Shown here: in pieces, positions 9,054 to 18,722 of the stretch
Position numbering within the stretch: the first letter of the stretch is position 1
Layout: each line of letters starts with the position of its first letter
Assembly (NCBI RefSeq): GCF_002746455.1
Contig: NZ_NWUW01000018.1
Coordinates: 29,819 to 93,818, forward strand
DNA: 64,000 bases
Source: Bacillus fungorum
GTDB lineage: Bacteria > Bacillota > Bacilli > Bacillales > Bacillaceae_G
Direction: 5' to 3'
Position numbers and translations under genes: made by a program
The notes under the pieces: generated by a model
Told to the model about the DNA's origin: nothing
The model's database searches: none
What the model saw: the letters and a program-made list of their open reading frames with translations, nothing else

Positions 9054-9794
9054 ATGAAATATGACATTATAGGGGATATACATGGATGCTTCCAAGAGTT
9101 TCAAAATTTAACAGAGAAACTAGGATATAACTGGATTAGTGACCTGCCGACTCATCCTGATCAACGTATGCTTGCGTTTGTTGGTGATATTACAGATCGT
9201 GGCCCTCATTCATTACGTATGATTGAAATTGTATGGGAACTTGTCATAAATAAAAAAGTAGCTTATTACGCTCCTGGAAATCACTGTAATAAACTATACC
9301 GATTTTTTCTTGGGCGTAATGTATCAATCGCTCATGGACTCGAAACAACTGTTGCCGAATATGAAGCACTACCTGCTCATAAACAAAACATTATAAAAGA
9401 AAAATTCATCACACTTTACGAGCAATCCCCTTTATATCACGTACTCGATGAGAAAAGGTTAATTGTATGTCACGCCGGAATTCGGCAAGATTACATAGGA
9501 AGACAAGATAAAAAAGTACAAACCTTTGTATTATATGGCGATATTACAGGAGAAAAACATGCTGACGGATCACCTATCCGTCGCGACTGGGCAAAGGACT
9601 ATGAAGGAAAATCTTGGATTGTATATGGACATACACCCGTAAAAGAACCTCGCTTTGTAAAGCATACAGTCAACATTGACACTGGTGCGGTATTTGGCGG
9701 CAGTTTAACTGGATTACGTTATCCTGAAATGGAGACTGTTTCCGTCCCTTCCTCCCTTCCTTTTGTCCCTGAGAAATTCCGCCCAATTTCATAA
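9054..9794 (+). CDS. prpE: bis(5'-nucleosyl)-tetraphosphatase PrpE
   Basis: The 246-residue protein is a PPP-type metallophosphatase: [10 protein letters not shown] (residues 7-16), [20 protein letters not shown] and the later VCHAGI and VYGHTPV blocks supply the metal ligands. B. subtilis PrpE is an asymmetric Ap4A hydrolase that can also act on phosphotyrosine and influences spore germination. Its place next to the yjbO-yjbI block matches B. subtilis gene order (yjbP is prpE). A TGGAGG ribosome site precedes the ATG. Confidence 0.9.
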   Translation: MKYDIIGDIHGCFQEFQNLTEKLGYNWISDLPTHPDQRMLAFVGDITDRGPHSLRMIEIVWELVINKKVAYYAPGNHCNKLYRFFLGRNVSIAHGLETTVAEYEALPAHKQNIIKEKFITLYEQSPLYHVLDEKRLIVCHAGIRQDYIGRQDKKVQTFVLYGDITGEKHADGSPIRRDWAKDYEGKSWIVYGHTPVKEPRFVKHTVNIDTGAVFGGSLTGLRYPEMETVSVPSSLPFVPEKFRPIS

Positions 9795-9846
9795 CTCCCC
9801 TTATTTACGTACCATTTAGGCGGATCTCATATAAAAACTCGGTAAA

Positions 9847-9890
9847 GTAATGAAAAAAAGATGCAATAAAGTGCATCTTTTTTTCATTAC
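9847..9890. terminator. terminator between prpE and the HAEG protein gene
   Basis: A 19-bp perfect inverted repeat with a 6-nt loop, A-rich on one side and T-rich on the other. It should stop transcription from prpE and could act in both directions. Confidence 0.85.
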
Positions 9891-9920
9891 ACGGCATATA
9901 CTGTCGCAGGAGGTGACAGA

Positions 9921-11309
9921 ATGAAGAAAAAATCTTCTAAACAAAAAAGAAAATGCCCGCCTTTTTATCTGCCCATGTACGGAATTAACAACTGGTGCAG
10001 CATTCGCGCTGCAGCTTTAGAAGAACTGGAAGGACAAGAGGCATCCCCCAAAAACAAAGCTAGACCAAAATATGTCTCTTTAGAAAATGCTGTAATGAGC
10101 CGCATAATTGATAATAGAAAAACAAAGATGCAACAAAAAAACAACCCTCTCTCTACTCGTAATGAACAGATTGTACCTTCTGAACAAACAGAGGAAAATA
10201 CAGAAGAAAACATCCCTGTAGCAATAAATAAAAAAGCGGAAGCAGAAATTCCAGCTGCTATTATAAATCAAGTGAAGAAAATAAAAGAAGCATTAGCACC
10301 ATCCAATGATATACAAACAGAAAAAACTATCATAATTCAAACCCCTACACCTGAAAATACAAAAGTAAAAAAAGGGGGACGGCATGCATATGCAGAAGGG
10401 CTTCACTCTAATGCAGAGGGTACAGCTTCACATGCAGAAGGACTTCTTACACACGCAAAAGGTTCTTTCTCTCATGCAGAAGGATCAAAAACAAAAGCAA
10501 CTGGACATAGTTCGCATAGTGAAGGAAGTGAAACGACAGCAGGTGGCTCTTATTCTCATGCGGAAGGTAAACATACGATCGCTTTAGGCGAAGCAGCACA
10601 TGCAGAAGGAACCGCTACTATCGCTAACGGATTCTCTTCTCATGCGGAAGGTAATCATACATCAACAGCTCATTTTGCAGGTAGCCACATTATGGGACGC
10701 TTCGGCACAGCAGAAGAATCTTATTCTTGGTTTATTGCAAATGGAACAAATGAAACCGATCATAATATCGGTGCAAAGTGGCTTGCTCATAATGGAGAAA
10801 TGTACATTGATGGCGCTTCTTACAATGCAAGCGGAACTGATTTTGCACAAATGTTTGAAACAGCAGACAATACTCTTATTGATGTAGGTTATTTCGTTAC
10901 ATTTAGTAGCGAAGAAAAAATTCGAATTGCTACTTCAAACGATTCATTCATTTTAGGAATATCTAGTGCAACCCCCGCTCTTATAGGAAATAGCGGTGCT
11001 TTAAGTTGGCAAAAGCGCTACAAAACAGATAACTTTGGAAAACGCCAATATGTACGTTCGGAATCGCAAGACATACAACCACTTTTAAATACAGAATGGG
11101 ATCCAGCTTGCAAATATATAGCAAGGAAAGATCGTACTGAGTGGCTTCCTGTCGGATTAATTGGACAAATGTTAGTACGTGATGACGGCACTTGCGAAAC
11201 ACATGGATATTGCCGTCCAAATGACGATGGCATTGCTACAAAATCCGAAAGTGGTTTTTTCGTTATAAAGCGCACAGGTGAAAATCAAATTTTAATATTA
11301 TTCCGCTAA
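9921..11309 (+). CDS. HAEG-repeat protein with peptidase G2 autoproteolytic domain
   Basis: The 462-residue protein has three parts. A basic, low-complexity N-terminal region (residues 1-150, with a Cys/Pro-rich CPPFYLPMYGINNWC) shows no classical signal peptide. Residues 153-245 form about a dozen short SHAEG-type repeats like the beta-roll heads of YadA-type trimeric adhesins and some phage tail proteins. Residues 303-462 (TDFAQMFE, DVGYFVTF, FILGISSATPALIGN, WLPVGLIGQMLV) match the peptidase G2 family, the intramolecular chaperone that cleaves itself off phage tailspikes such as phi29 gp12. The context is not a prophage. A strong AGGAGGTG site precedes the ATG. A trimeric spore- or cell-surface fibre is possible (inference). 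Confidence 0.75.
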   Translation: MKKKSSKQKRKCPPFYLPMYGINNWCSIRAAALEELEGQEASPKNKARPKYVSLENAVMSRIIDNRKTKMQQKNNPLSTRNEQIVPSEQTEENTEENIPVAINKKAEAEIPAAIINQVKKIKEALAPSNDIQTEKTIIIQTPTPENTKVKKGGRHAYAEGLHSNAEGTASHAEGLLTHAKGSFSHAEGSKTKATGHSSHSEGSETTAGGSYSHAEGKHTIALGEAAHAEGTATIANGFSSHAEGNHTSTAHFAGSHIMGRFGTAEESYSWFIANGTNETDHNIGAKWLAHNGEMYIDGASYNASGTDFAQMFETADNTLIDVGYFVTFSSEEKIRIATSNDSFILGISSATPALIGNSGALSWQKRYKTDNFGKRQYVRSESQDIQPLLNTEWDPACKYIARKDRTEWLPVGLIGQMLVRDDGTCETHGYCRPNDDGIATKSESGFFVIKRTGENQILILFR

Positions 11310-11312
11310 GAA

Positions 11313-11360
11313 AAAAGGGAACAAAATTCTTCATTACATAAGAATTTTGTTCCCTTTTTA
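11313..11360. terminator. bidirectional terminator
   Basis: A long inverted repeat (GGGAACAAAATTCTT against AAGAATTTTGTTCCC) flanked by A and T runs lies between the convergent HAEG protein and pseudouridine synthase genes and can serve both. Confidence 0.9.
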
Positions 11361-12251
11361 ATCATGCTTTAATACCTCTTGCATATCACTTGGAATCATT
11401 GTAGTGAAAGACATTTCCTTCTCTAAAATAGGATGACAAAACGTCAAAGATGTACTGTGAAGTGCTTGTCGTTTCATTTCATCCCTTTTTCCACCATATA
11501 AAGTATCACCAAGTAGCGGGTGTCCTATATGCGCCATATGCACACGAATTTGATGCGTTCTTCCTGTATCAAGCTCAAGCGATACATGTGTCTTATGATT
11601 GGCGCTATCAATCACTCTAAAATGAGTAACGGCTCTTTGCCCCTCCTCACAAACGGTTCGCTCAATAATGCTATCCGATTTTCGTCCAATCGGTGCGTCA
11701 ATCGTTCCTTCTCGTTCTACCATCTCACCGTGAACGATCGCTTCATACGTTCTTTTCACGGCTTTTTGTTGATGCTGTTTCGATAAAAGATGATGCACGA
11801 AACGATTTTTTGCAATAAGCATAAGGCCTGAAGTATCACGATCTAACCTCGTTACGATGTGCACCGTACTTGCAAGATGTTGCTTATCATAATGAGATAA
11901 GAGCGCATTAGCAACACTCCCTGATGGATGTTCTCTAGACGGAATTGTTGACATGTTCGCCTCTTTGTTTATGACAAGAACTGCATCATCCTCATATACA
12001 ATACATAAAGGGATATCTTCTGCAATCATCCCTTCACTTCTTTCCTCCACCGGAAAAAAGATACGTAATTCGTCACCAGCTTGCAACTGATGACGAACGC
12101 TCGCATATTGACCATTTACTTCAATAGCTCCGCCGTGAAACTTTATATCCGTTAATGCTGCTTTAGAAATCCCTTTTGTTTTTAAAAATTCTCTAACTAA
12201 AGTTCCCTCTTCAGCCGATTCTATATCCCATTTCAATGTAAATCTGTTCAA
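11358..12251 (-). CDS. RluA/RluD-family pseudouridine synthase (YjbO-like)
   Basis: The 297-residue protein has an S4-like N-terminal RNA-binding region (FLKTKGISKAAL to VNGQYASVRHQLQAGDEL) and the catalytic motif HIVTRLDRDTSGLMLIAKN, whose Asp is the family nucleophile. The LDTGRTHQIRVH block follows. It isomerises uridine to pseudouridine in rRNA or other structured RNA; the exact site cannot be told. It is last of the minus-strand group yjbL-yjbM-nadK-yjbO, starting 15 bp after nadK, as in B. subtilis. Confidence 0.9.
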   Translation of the reverse strand: MNRFTLKWDIESAEEGTLVREFLKTKGISKAALTDIKFHGGAIEVNGQYASVRHQLQAGDELRIFFPVEERSEGMIAEDIPLCIVYEDDAVLVINKEANMSTIPSREHPSGSVANALLSHYDKQHLASTVHIVTRLDRDTSGLMLIAKNRFVHHLLSKQHQQKAVKRTYEAIVHGEMVEREGTIDAPIGRKSDSIIERTVCEEGQRAVTHFRVIDSANHKTHVSLELDTGRTHQIRVHMAHIGHPLLGDTLYGGKRDEMKRQALHSTSLTFCHPILEKEMSFTTMIPSDMQEVLKHD

Positions 12252-12266
12252 ATATATAAACCCTTT

Positions 12267-13064
12267 CTATTTATCTGCAACAAACGAGTCACGAACTCGT
12301 TTCCAGAACGGGAATGGACGGAAACGAACAAATCGTACTTTCTCGTTTGCAACGCGATACTGAATTGATTTCACATCTTGATGAACCATCGTTAGATGAT
12401 CCACCGTAATTTGTAAGTTCATTCCTGCAGCTGGCTTCAACACACATGTATGATGCTTCGGCAGTACAAGGGGCGAACCTACCGTACGAAACACACGGTT
12501 ATTAATAGATGCCATTTCTGCAATTTGAATCGCTTCAATAGAAGGGTGAATAATCGCTCCGCCAAGCGCCTTATTATACGCAGTACTTCCTGAAGGAGTA
12601 GAAATACAAAGGCCATCCCCGCGGAACGTTTCAAAGTACTCTCCGCGTATTTCCACTTCTGTTACTAATGTACCTTCTGCACTTTTTACAGTCGCTTCAT
12701 TCATCGCCAAATACTGTGACTCTTTACTCCCATTCACATAGCGAATAATCACTTCTAAAAGCGGATATTCCACCACTTGGAATGGTGTTTTAGCAATTGC
12801 AATTACTAATTTCTCTACTTCTGTCGGTAACCAATCTGCATAGAAACCTAAATGCCCTGTATGTACACCAACAAATGCTGTTTCATCCAATCGATTATAA
12901 TAACGATGAAATGCATATAAAAGCGTTCCATCTCCCCCAACAGAAATTACAATATCGGGTTCCTTTTCATCCATTATAAATCCAAAATCTAGCAAGTATT
13001 CTTTCATCGTGCTTGCCAACGTATCTGATGATTGATCTCCCTTTGACATAATTGTAAATTTCAT
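12267..13064 (-). CDS. nadK: NAD kinase
   Basis: The 265-residue protein carries the NAD kinase signature [11 protein letters not shown] (residues 43-53) with the catalytic Asp, plus the [19 protein letters not shown] block that binds NAD. It phosphorylates NAD to NADP. It is the YjbN type of Bacillus. It is placed between the (p)ppGpp synthetase gene, 18 bp upstream, and the pseudouridine synthase, which is the conserved Bacillus arrangement. Cytoplasmic. Confidence 0.95.
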
Positions 13065-13082
13065 CGCCCAACACCCTTTAGT

Positions 13083-13721
13083 TTATGATTCGGAATCTTT
13101 CGTTTCTTGCTTTCTTGAAAAAGCTTTTTGTGCTTCTTGAATTTCAAGACGGATAGAAGACATTTCTTCATCTAACAAAAATGCTGCTTCCGCTGCACGT
13201 TGCAAGCGTATTTTAATATCTTCAGGAAAACGTCCACTATATTTATAATTTAAAGAATGCTCAATTGTTGCCCAAAAGTTCATTGCTAGCGTGCGTATTT
13301 GGATTTCTACTAATACTTTTTGTTCTCCCTGAATCGTTTGAACAGGGTAACTAATGACAACGTGATAAGAGCGATAGCCACTGTCTTTCTTTTGCGTGAC
13401 ATAATCACGTTCTTCCACGATTTCAAAGTCATTTCGTTTTCGAAGATATTCTACCACAGGCTTAATCTCATCAACAAATTGACACATCATTCGAAGACCA
13501 GCGATATCTTGCATATCTTCTCTGAGCCGGTCTAGCGATACATTTCTTTTCTCCGCTTTATCAATAATACTAGCAACCGACTTTACCCTTCCTGTTACAA
13601 ACTCAATTGGAGAATGCTCTGTTAACATTGCAAATTGAGTGCGCATTCCTTTTAGTTTCACTTTCAGCTCTGCCACCGCTTGATGGTAAGGTGCTAAAAA
13701 TTCTTCCCAATTTCGATTCAT
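13083..13721 (-). CDS. yjbM: small alarmone synthetase, GTP pyrophosphokinase (RelQ/SAS1 type)
   Basis: The 212-residue protein is a stand-alone RelA/SpoT synthetase domain without hydrolase or ACT domains. It has RVKSVASIIDKAEKR, the DIAGLRMMCQFVDEI block, KDSGYRSYHVVI (G-loop) and VEIQIRTLAMNFWATIEHSLNYKY. It makes (p)ppGpp from GTP or GDP and ATP. The start at ATG 13721 (MNRNWEEF) matches the usual length of 211 or so; an upstream extension of seven codons is not needed. It lies directly upstream of nadK on the minus strand. Confidence 0.92.
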   Translation of the reverse strand: MNRNWEEFLAPYHQAVAELKVKLKGMRTQFAMLTEHSPIEFVTGRVKSVASIIDKAEKRNVSLDRLREDMQDIAGLRMMCQFVDEIKPVVEYLRKRNDFEIVEERDYVTQKKDSGYRSYHVVISYPVQTIQGEQKVLVEIQIRTLAMNFWATIEHSLNYKYSGRFPEDIKIRLQRAAEAAFLLDEEMSSIRLEIQEAQKAFSRKQETKDSES

Positions 13722-13751
13722 TTCAACCACCACCAAAATCAATCCATTTGC

Positions 13752-14123
13752 TTATAGAAATACTTTTTCTACAGCAGTTACTAGTTCTTCTCCGTAATTT
13801 GCATTACCTTCAATATTTTCAACTAAATATTCTACTTCTTCTTTTAAACTTTCTAATTCCATTTCAACGTCATTCACGCGAACGAACATTGCCATATCTT
13901 TATTCATCGCTTCATGCATTGCTTCCCAGCATGTGTGCGGAATACTTACATAAATGAAAGATGCTTCGTTTTCTAAGATATATAAAAATGATAAATTGTC
14001 TGAGTCTACAAGTACGTGATTACGCGCACTTAACTCCTTTACCTCTATCTCATTATTTTCCGCACAAAAAATAAGAGCATTCTCTCTCTTTTCTACGCTC
14101 TTAACTTGAATTTTATTTTGCAT
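13752..14123 (-). CDS. yjbL: UPF0738 family protein YjbL
   Basis: A 123-residue soluble protein matching YjbL of Bacillus in length and location. It has an N-terminal beta-rich part (KIQVKSVEKRENALIFCAENNEIEV) and a glutamate-rich helical C-terminus (VEMELESLKEEVEYLVENIEG). Its function is unknown. It ends 30 bp before yjbM and is probably cotranscribed with it. Confidence 0.8.
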   Translation of the reverse strand: MQNKIQVKSVEKRENALIFCAENNEIEVKELSARNHVLVDSDNLSFLYILENEASFIYVSIPHTCWEAMHEAMNKDMAMFVRVNDVEMELESLKEEVEYLVENIEGNANYGEELVTAVEKVFL

Positions 14124-14269
14124 GCTCTAACTCCTCCATCTCAACTTCCTGTCTTACTTAACAGTATTATTGTATCATAACATGGACGCAAACAAATAAA
14201 ACATTGAACCAAATTTGCGAAAAAGCGATAATGTGTAAAGAATTATTTTTCAAAAGGAGCGCGCATACA

Positions 14270-14848
14270 ATGACACAAGAAATTGAAATTGAATTTAAAA
14301 ATATTGTTACAGAAGAAGAATTCAATACATTATGTAAATCATTCTCTATTGAGGTATTTACGAAGCAAGTGAATCACTACTTTGAAACACCGGATTTCTC
14401 TTTAAAAGAAGCTGGCTCTGCACTTCGTATTCGTCATAAAGGGGAAACTTATACATTAACATTGAAACAACCTGCAGAAGTCGGCTTGTTAGAGACACAT
14501 CAAGTCGTAACAGAAGCCGAAGCGAGAATAATGATGGAAACAAACGTAATTATTTCAGGGGCTGTAATGGATCAACTACACAAACTACAAATTCCTGTTT
14601 CCACTTTAACTTATATGGGTAGTTTAACAACTGAAAGAGCCGAAACGTTATTTGAAGGCGGAACGCTTGTCTTTGATCATAGTTTCTATTACAATCACGA
14701 TGATTATGAAATTGAATTTGAAGTGCAAGATGAAGAAACTGGCAAAGCTGCATTTATTCATTTATTAAAACAACACGACATACCAATTCGTCATACAAAT
14801 AATAAAGTAAAACGCTTTTTCCTTGCCAAACAAAACAAAGCACGCTAA
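14270..14848 (+). CDS. yjbK: CYTH-domain protein (YjbK)
   Basis: The 192-residue protein starts MTQEIEIEFKN, containing the ExExK signature of CYTH phosphohydrolases. Further tunnel residues follow: LRIRHKGETYTLTLKQP, VFDHSFYYNHDDYEIEFEVQ and a C-terminal KVKRFF. Members act on triphosphate substrates such as thiamine triphosphate or polyphosphates; the true substrate here is unknown. I chose the ATG at 14270 because an AAGGAGCG site precedes it; an upstream extension in frame has no clear site. It is divergent from yjbL. Confidence 0.88.
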   Translation: MTQEIEIEFKNIVTEEEFNTLCKSFSIEVFTKQVNHYFETPDFSLKEAGSALRIRHKGETYTLTLKQPAEVGLLETHQVVTEAEARIMMETNVIISGAVMDQLHKLQIPVSTLTYMGSLTTERAETLFEGGTLVFDHSFYYNHDDYEIEFEVQDEETGKAAFIHLLKQHDIPIRHTNNKVKRFFLAKQNKAR

Positions 14849-14962
14849 AGTGAAAATTCCACTAGTGAATACGTTCTACTAGTGGATACATCTCGCTTTT
14901 TAAAAGGAAAAGATTCTTTTACATCTGTAGAATAAGCAAAGAACGTTATGAAGGCTATTTAT

Positions 14963-14992
14963 TTGCCCTCTCTAACATTCCATTGCTACAAT
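14963..14992 (+). promoter_or_regulatory. possible sigma-A promoter of the globin-spxH pair
   Basis: TTGCCC at 14963-14968 and TACAAT at 14987-14992 are separated by 18 bp, about 37 bp upstream of the globin start. The match is good but unproven. Confidence 0.45.
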
Positions 14993-15028
14993 AGATATAC
15001 ATTTCATGGAAAAAGGAGTTTATAAAGG

Positions 15029-15427
15029 ATGAGCAAGCAACCGATGACACCATTTGAAGCAATTGGCGGTGAACAATGCATTGCAATATTAGTAGACACA
15101 TTTTATTCCTATGTCAGCAAACACCCTGACCTATCTCCCATCTTCCCGGATGATTTAACAGAAACAGCTAGGAAGCAGAAGCAATTTTTAACACAATATT
15201 TAGGTGGTCCTAATTTGTACACTGAAGAACATGGTCATCCTATGTTAAGAGCACGCCATCTTCCGTTTGAGATTACTCCAAAACGAGCAGAGGCTTGGCT
15301 ATCATGTATGGAGCAAGCAATGGATGACACAGGAGTGCACGGTCATATAAGAGAGTTTGTTTTTGAACGTTTAGCATTAACTGCTCAGCATATGGTTAAT
15401 ACTCCAAACGAAACAGGTGAAATATAA
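15029..15427 (+). CDS. yjbI: group II truncated haemoglobin (YjbI)
   Basis: A 132-residue truncated globin. It opens [21 protein letters not shown] and has the [18 protein letters not shown] stretch, the [28 protein letters not shown] region that contains the proximal histidine, and the terminal Trp helix. It binds haem and probably handles O2, NO or peroxide. Its stop overlaps the spxH ATG by one base, and the globin-SpxH pairing is conserved in Bacillus, suggesting a thiol/oxidative-stress role. Confidence 0.92.
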   Translation: MSKQPMTPFEAIGGEQCIAILVDTFYSYVSKHPDLSPIFPDDLTETARKQKQFLTQYLGGPNLYTEEHGHPMLRARHLPFEITPKRAEAWLSCMEQAMDDTGVHGHIREFVFERLALTAQHMVNTPNETGEI

Positions 15428-16314
15428 TGGATAAACAGGAAGCAAAGCATATCAATATGCCATCTCCTTCCGCATGTGAGCATAAGTCTGTAGAAGCATA
15501 TTTATTTATTGATCCGCTTTGTAAAGCTTGCTGGGAAATTGAACCCTTTATTATTAAACTATGGCTTGAATACGGGAAATACTTCTCTATTCGTCATATC
15601 GTAACTGGAAAAGTGGACGGAGCGAACGCTTCCTCACACAAATGGAATAAACCTGCTAATATTCGATTTGTGTGGGAAAAGACAACAAGTTTACAAGGGT
15701 TTTCATGTGATGGAAAGGTACATATGCAAGAGGCATCATCAACACCATATTTAGTTTCGATGGCAATTAAGGCAGCGGAGTTACAAGGCCGAAAAGCAGG
15801 TTCGAAGTTTTTGCGCAAACTCCAAGAATACATTTTCCTTGAAAATGTATCAAACCCTGACTGCGAATTATTACTTGCATGTGCAAAAGATAGCGATATT
15901 GATGTAGAAGAATTTAAAAAAGATCTACATTCCGCTAGCGCAAAAAAAGCTTTCCAATGTGACTTAAAATTCACAAATGAGATGCATATTACAGAAATAC
16001 CTTCTCTCGTATTTTTTCATGCGAATTCAGATGAAGAAGGTATTAAAATCGCTGGAACTTATTCCTACGACGTATACGTACAATTATTAAAAGAACTTGT
16101 AAAATGTGAACTCGAACCAGAACCATTACCGCCTTTAGAAGTGTTACTAGAAGCAACGCAATTTATATCTTCAAAAGAAGTAGCATTTATATATGACTGC
16201 TCGCAACAAGAAATCGAGCGTGAACTAAAAAAATTACAACTGAAACGAAAAGTACAAATGCTTGACGTAAAATGTGAGCGTTATTGGAAATGGATAGAAA
16301 AAGACCTGGTGTAA
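15427..16314 (+). CDS. spxH: ClpXP adaptor SpxH (YjbH)
   Basis: The 295-residue DsbA-like protein has a C-x-x-C motif (C32-K-A-C35 in [14 protein letters not shown]) and the [10 protein letters not shown] cis-Pro block of thioredoxin folds, with a helical C-terminal half. It binds the global regulator Spx and delivers it to ClpXP for degradation. The gene follows the globin gene with a one-base overlap. Spx (23415-23810) and MecA (21664-22347) are encoded a few kilobases away. Confidence 0.93.
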   Translation: MDKQEAKHINMPSPSACEHKSVEAYLFIDPLCKACWEIEPFIIKLWLEYGKYFSIRHIVTGKVDGANASSHKWNKPANIRFVWEKTTSLQGFSCDGKVHMQEASSTPYLVSMAIKAAELQGRKAGSKFLRKLQEYIFLENVSNPDCELLLACAKDSDIDVEEFKKDLHSASAKKAFQCDLKFTNEMHITEIPSLVFFHANSDEEGIKIAGTYSYDVYVQLLKELVKCELEPEPLPPLEVLLEATQFISSKEVAFIYDCSQQEIERELKKLQLKRKVQMLDVKCERYWKWIEKDLV

Positions 16315-16331
16315 ACACCAGGTCTTTTTCT
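16298..16331 (+). terminator. terminator overlapping the spxH stop codon
   Basis: A perfect palindrome (GACCTGGTG/CACCAGGTC) flanked by A and T runs. The spxH TAA stop lies in the hairpin loop. Confidence 0.9.
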
Positions 16332-16401
16332 TTACGGCTTATAAAAATATTAAAGGGGATGGGAGAAATTTTCACGTTCAAACAAAGGGGTATATGTTTG
16401 T

Positions 16402-16419
16402 ATGTGAATTCGTTCACGC
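16402..16419 (+). promoter_or_regulatory. Rex- or Fnr/Crp-like palindrome
   Basis: The core GTGAATTCGTTCAC is a perfect GTGAA-N4-TTCAC inverted repeat, as in Rex operators (TTGTGAAnnnnTTCACAA). It also fits nine of ten bases of an Fnr/Crp site TGTGA-N6-TCACA. It sits 125 bp upstream of a small membrane-protein gene, behind the spxH terminator. The regulator is a guess. Confidence 0.35.
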
Positions 16420-16543
16420 TTATTATATTACAAGATTCGACGTCAGATGACAACCCCTTTTGTCGAATTTCACACTTTTGTCACATTCTAAACGTTTTCA
16501 TTTCTGAATAAGCTATAAAAAAGCTATTTTGGAGGTGTTCTGT

Positions 16544-16717
16544 ATGAAAAAAACATATATTTTACTTATCTTTCTAGCTGTCATCGTTTCTTTTTTCTTG
16601 TACATCCTCTCTCTACTACAAGCTTTTCCAAAAATTATTGCCTTCCCTCTTTTATTTGGAGTCATTGTCATCGCTCTCTCTTATTTCAACCATAAAAAAC
16701 GATTTAAAGGGTTTTAA
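16544..16717 (+). CDS. small two-TM membrane protein
   Basis: This 57-residue protein is almost all hydrophobic: MKKTYILLIFLAVIVSFFLYIL, a short loop, then PKIIAFPLLFGVIVIALSYF and a basic tail KKRFKGF. That predicts two membrane helices with the C-terminus in the cytoplasm. The ATG at 16544 follows a strong GGAGGTG site 6 nt away. I do not recognise the family. Confidence 0.7.
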   Translation: MKKTYILLIFLAVIVSFFLYILSLLQAFPKIIAFPLLFGVIVIALSYFNHKKRFKGF

Positions 16718-16813
16718 CTACAAAAATCAATTATAAAACCGCCTTCTAATTTAGAAAAAATAAGGCAATTCACTTTATTATTTCGACAAATATCAACAAT
16801 TCAATATATAAAC

Positions 16814-16842
16814 AAAAAGACGAGGAAAATCCCTCGTCTTTT
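16814..16842. terminator. pepF terminator
   Basis: AAAAGACGAGG and CCTCGTCTTTT form a hairpin just downstream of the pepF stop on the minus strand, with a T run on that strand. Confidence 0.85.
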
Positions 16843-16845
16843 CTA

Positions 16846-18672
16846 TTACTTCTCTTCAAATAATAATGCTTCTAATTCATTTAACTTCTCTTCAAATACT
16901 TGCAATGCTTCTTTTACTGGTTCTGAAGATGCCATATCTACCCCAGCTTTTTTCAATACTTCAATTGGATAATCTGAGCTTCCTGCTTTTAAGAACTCAT
17001 TAATGTAACGTTCTACTGCTGGTTGCCCTTCTTCTAAAATTTGTTTAGATAGAGCCGTTGCTGCACTAAATCCTGTTGCGTATTGGTATACGTAATAGTT
17101 GTAGTAGAAGTGCGGAATACGAGACCACTCTAAACCAATTTCTTCATCGATTACTAAAGCTTCACCGAAATATTTCTTATTTAAATCATAGTAGATCTCC
17201 GTTAACATGTCTGGCGTAACCGCATGTCCCTCTTGTACTTTCTTATGAATAATATGCTCAAACTCTGCGAACATCGTTTGACGGAATACAGTACCACGGA
17301 ATCCTTCCAAATAATGATTTAATAAGTATAGACGCTCTTTCTTATCTTCTGTCGTTTTTAATAAATAATCGTTTAGAAGCGCTTCATTACAAGTTGATGC
17401 TACTTCCGCAACGAAAATTGAATAATCACCGTATACATGCGGCTGCGTTTTTCTTGTATAGTAACTATGCACGGAATGACCAAACTCATGAGCAAGTGTA
17501 AATAAATTATTTACATTATCATGCCAGTTCATTAAAATATACGGATTTGTTCCATATGCACCAGATGAATATGCTCCGCTTCGCTTTCCTTTATTCTCAT
17601 ACACATCTACCCAGCGATTTTCATATGCTTCTTTTAAAATGTCAACATACTCATCACCAAGTACATTTAATGACTTTAATAACATGTCTTGTGCTTCTTC
17701 ATACTTCACGTTCATTTTCACTTCTGGTACAAGTGGTGTATATAAATCATACATATGAAGCTCATCAAGTCCTAGTGCACGCTTACGAATATCAATGTAA
17801 CGATGTAGCAAGTGTAAATTATCATTTACAGATTCAACAAGTTGATCATACACCGCTTCAGGAATATTATTATTACTCAATGCCGCTTGACGTGCAGAAT
17901 CATATTTGCGAACGCGCGCATTGAAATTATTACGCTTTACAACTCCGCTTAACGTACTTGCAAATGTGTTCTTATATTTTCCGTACGTTTCATATACAGC
18001 TTTGAATGCATCTTCGCGTACACGACGATCATCACTTTCTAAAAACTGAATGTAACGACCATGTGTAATTTCTACTTCTTCTCCATCCTCACCTTTAATA
18101 GATGGGAATTTCAAATCCGCGTTATTCAACATACCAAATGTATTACTTGACGCACTCATTACTTCAGATGCTTCTGCTAATAGAGCCTCTTCCGCTTCAG
18201 ATAATACGTGCGGGCGTTGACGCGTAATTTCTTCTAATGCATGTTCATATACACTTAAGTCTCTATTTTCTTTCAAGAATGTTTGCAGTTTATCTTCTGA
18301 AATCGATAAAATTTCAGGCACAATATATGCTGTGCTACTAGATACTTGTGAATATAAATTTGTCGCACGGTCATTTAACGCTTGATACACAGAGTTTGTT
18401 GTATCTTGATCGTAACGCATATGTGCATATGTATATAGCTTACCTAATCGCATTGAAATTTCATCTTCATATTGCAATGCTTCAAGTAAATTGTTCGCGG
18501 AGTCACCAAGTTTCCCTTTAAATTCAGTTAACTTCGGTAATAGCTCTTTAATAGCTTGGAATTCTTTTTCCCATTCTGCATCTGTTTGGAAAATATCTTC
18601 TAATCGCCACGTACTTGATTCTTCAATCTCGTTACGATCTGGTAATGTTTTTGCTGTGTTTTGTTCAGACAT
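16846..18672 (-). CDS. pepF: oligoendopeptidase F
   Basis: The 608-residue protein is an M3 zinc peptidase. The HExxH zinc motif is visible in LAHEFGHSVHSYYT, with the third ligand region FVAEVASTCNEALLND downstream. N-terminal (TWRLEDIFQTDAEWEKEFQ) and C-terminal (EFLKAGSSDYPIEVLKKAGVD) blocks are typical of PepF. It hydrolyses short peptides of roughly 7-17 residues in the cytoplasm and could process peptides imported by the nearby Opp system. It lies beside coiA as in B. subtilis. Confidence 0.95.
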   Translation of the reverse strand: MSEQNTAKTLPDRNEIEESSTWRLEDIFQTDAEWEKEFQAIKELLPKLTEFKGKLGDSANNLLEALQYEDEISMRLGKLYTYAHMRYDQDTTNSVYQALNDRATNLYSQVSSSTAYIVPEILSISEDKLQTFLKENRDLSVYEHALEEITRQRPHVLSEAEEALLAEASEVMSASSNTFGMLNNADLKFPSIKGEDGEEVEITHGRYIQFLESDDRRVREDAFKAVYETYGKYKNTFASTLSGVVKRNNFNARVRKYDSARQAALSNNNIPEAVYDQLVESVNDNLHLLHRYIDIRKRALGLDELHMYDLYTPLVPEVKMNVKYEEAQDMLLKSLNVLGDEYVDILKEAYENRWVDVYENKGKRSGAYSSGAYGTNPYILMNWHDNVNNLFTLAHEFGHSVHSYYTRKTQPHVYGDYSIFVAEVASTCNEALLNDYLLKTTEDKKERLYLLNHYLEGFRGTVFRQTMFAEFEHIIHKKVQEGHAVTPDMLTEIYYDLNKKYFGEALVIDEEIGLEWSRIPHFYYNYYVYQYATGFSAATALSKQILEEGQPAVERYINEFLKAGSSDYPIEVLKKAGVDMASSEPVKEALQVFEEKLNELEALLFEEK

Positions 18673-18722
18673 CCTTTAAGCCCTCCTTTAAATATCTCTA
18701 CTTACATACAATTCGATTTTTC

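Noticed and set aside
17547..17924. A 125-codon open frame opposite pepF
   Set aside because: It overlaps the metal-binding region of PepF on the other strand and lacks a ribosome site.
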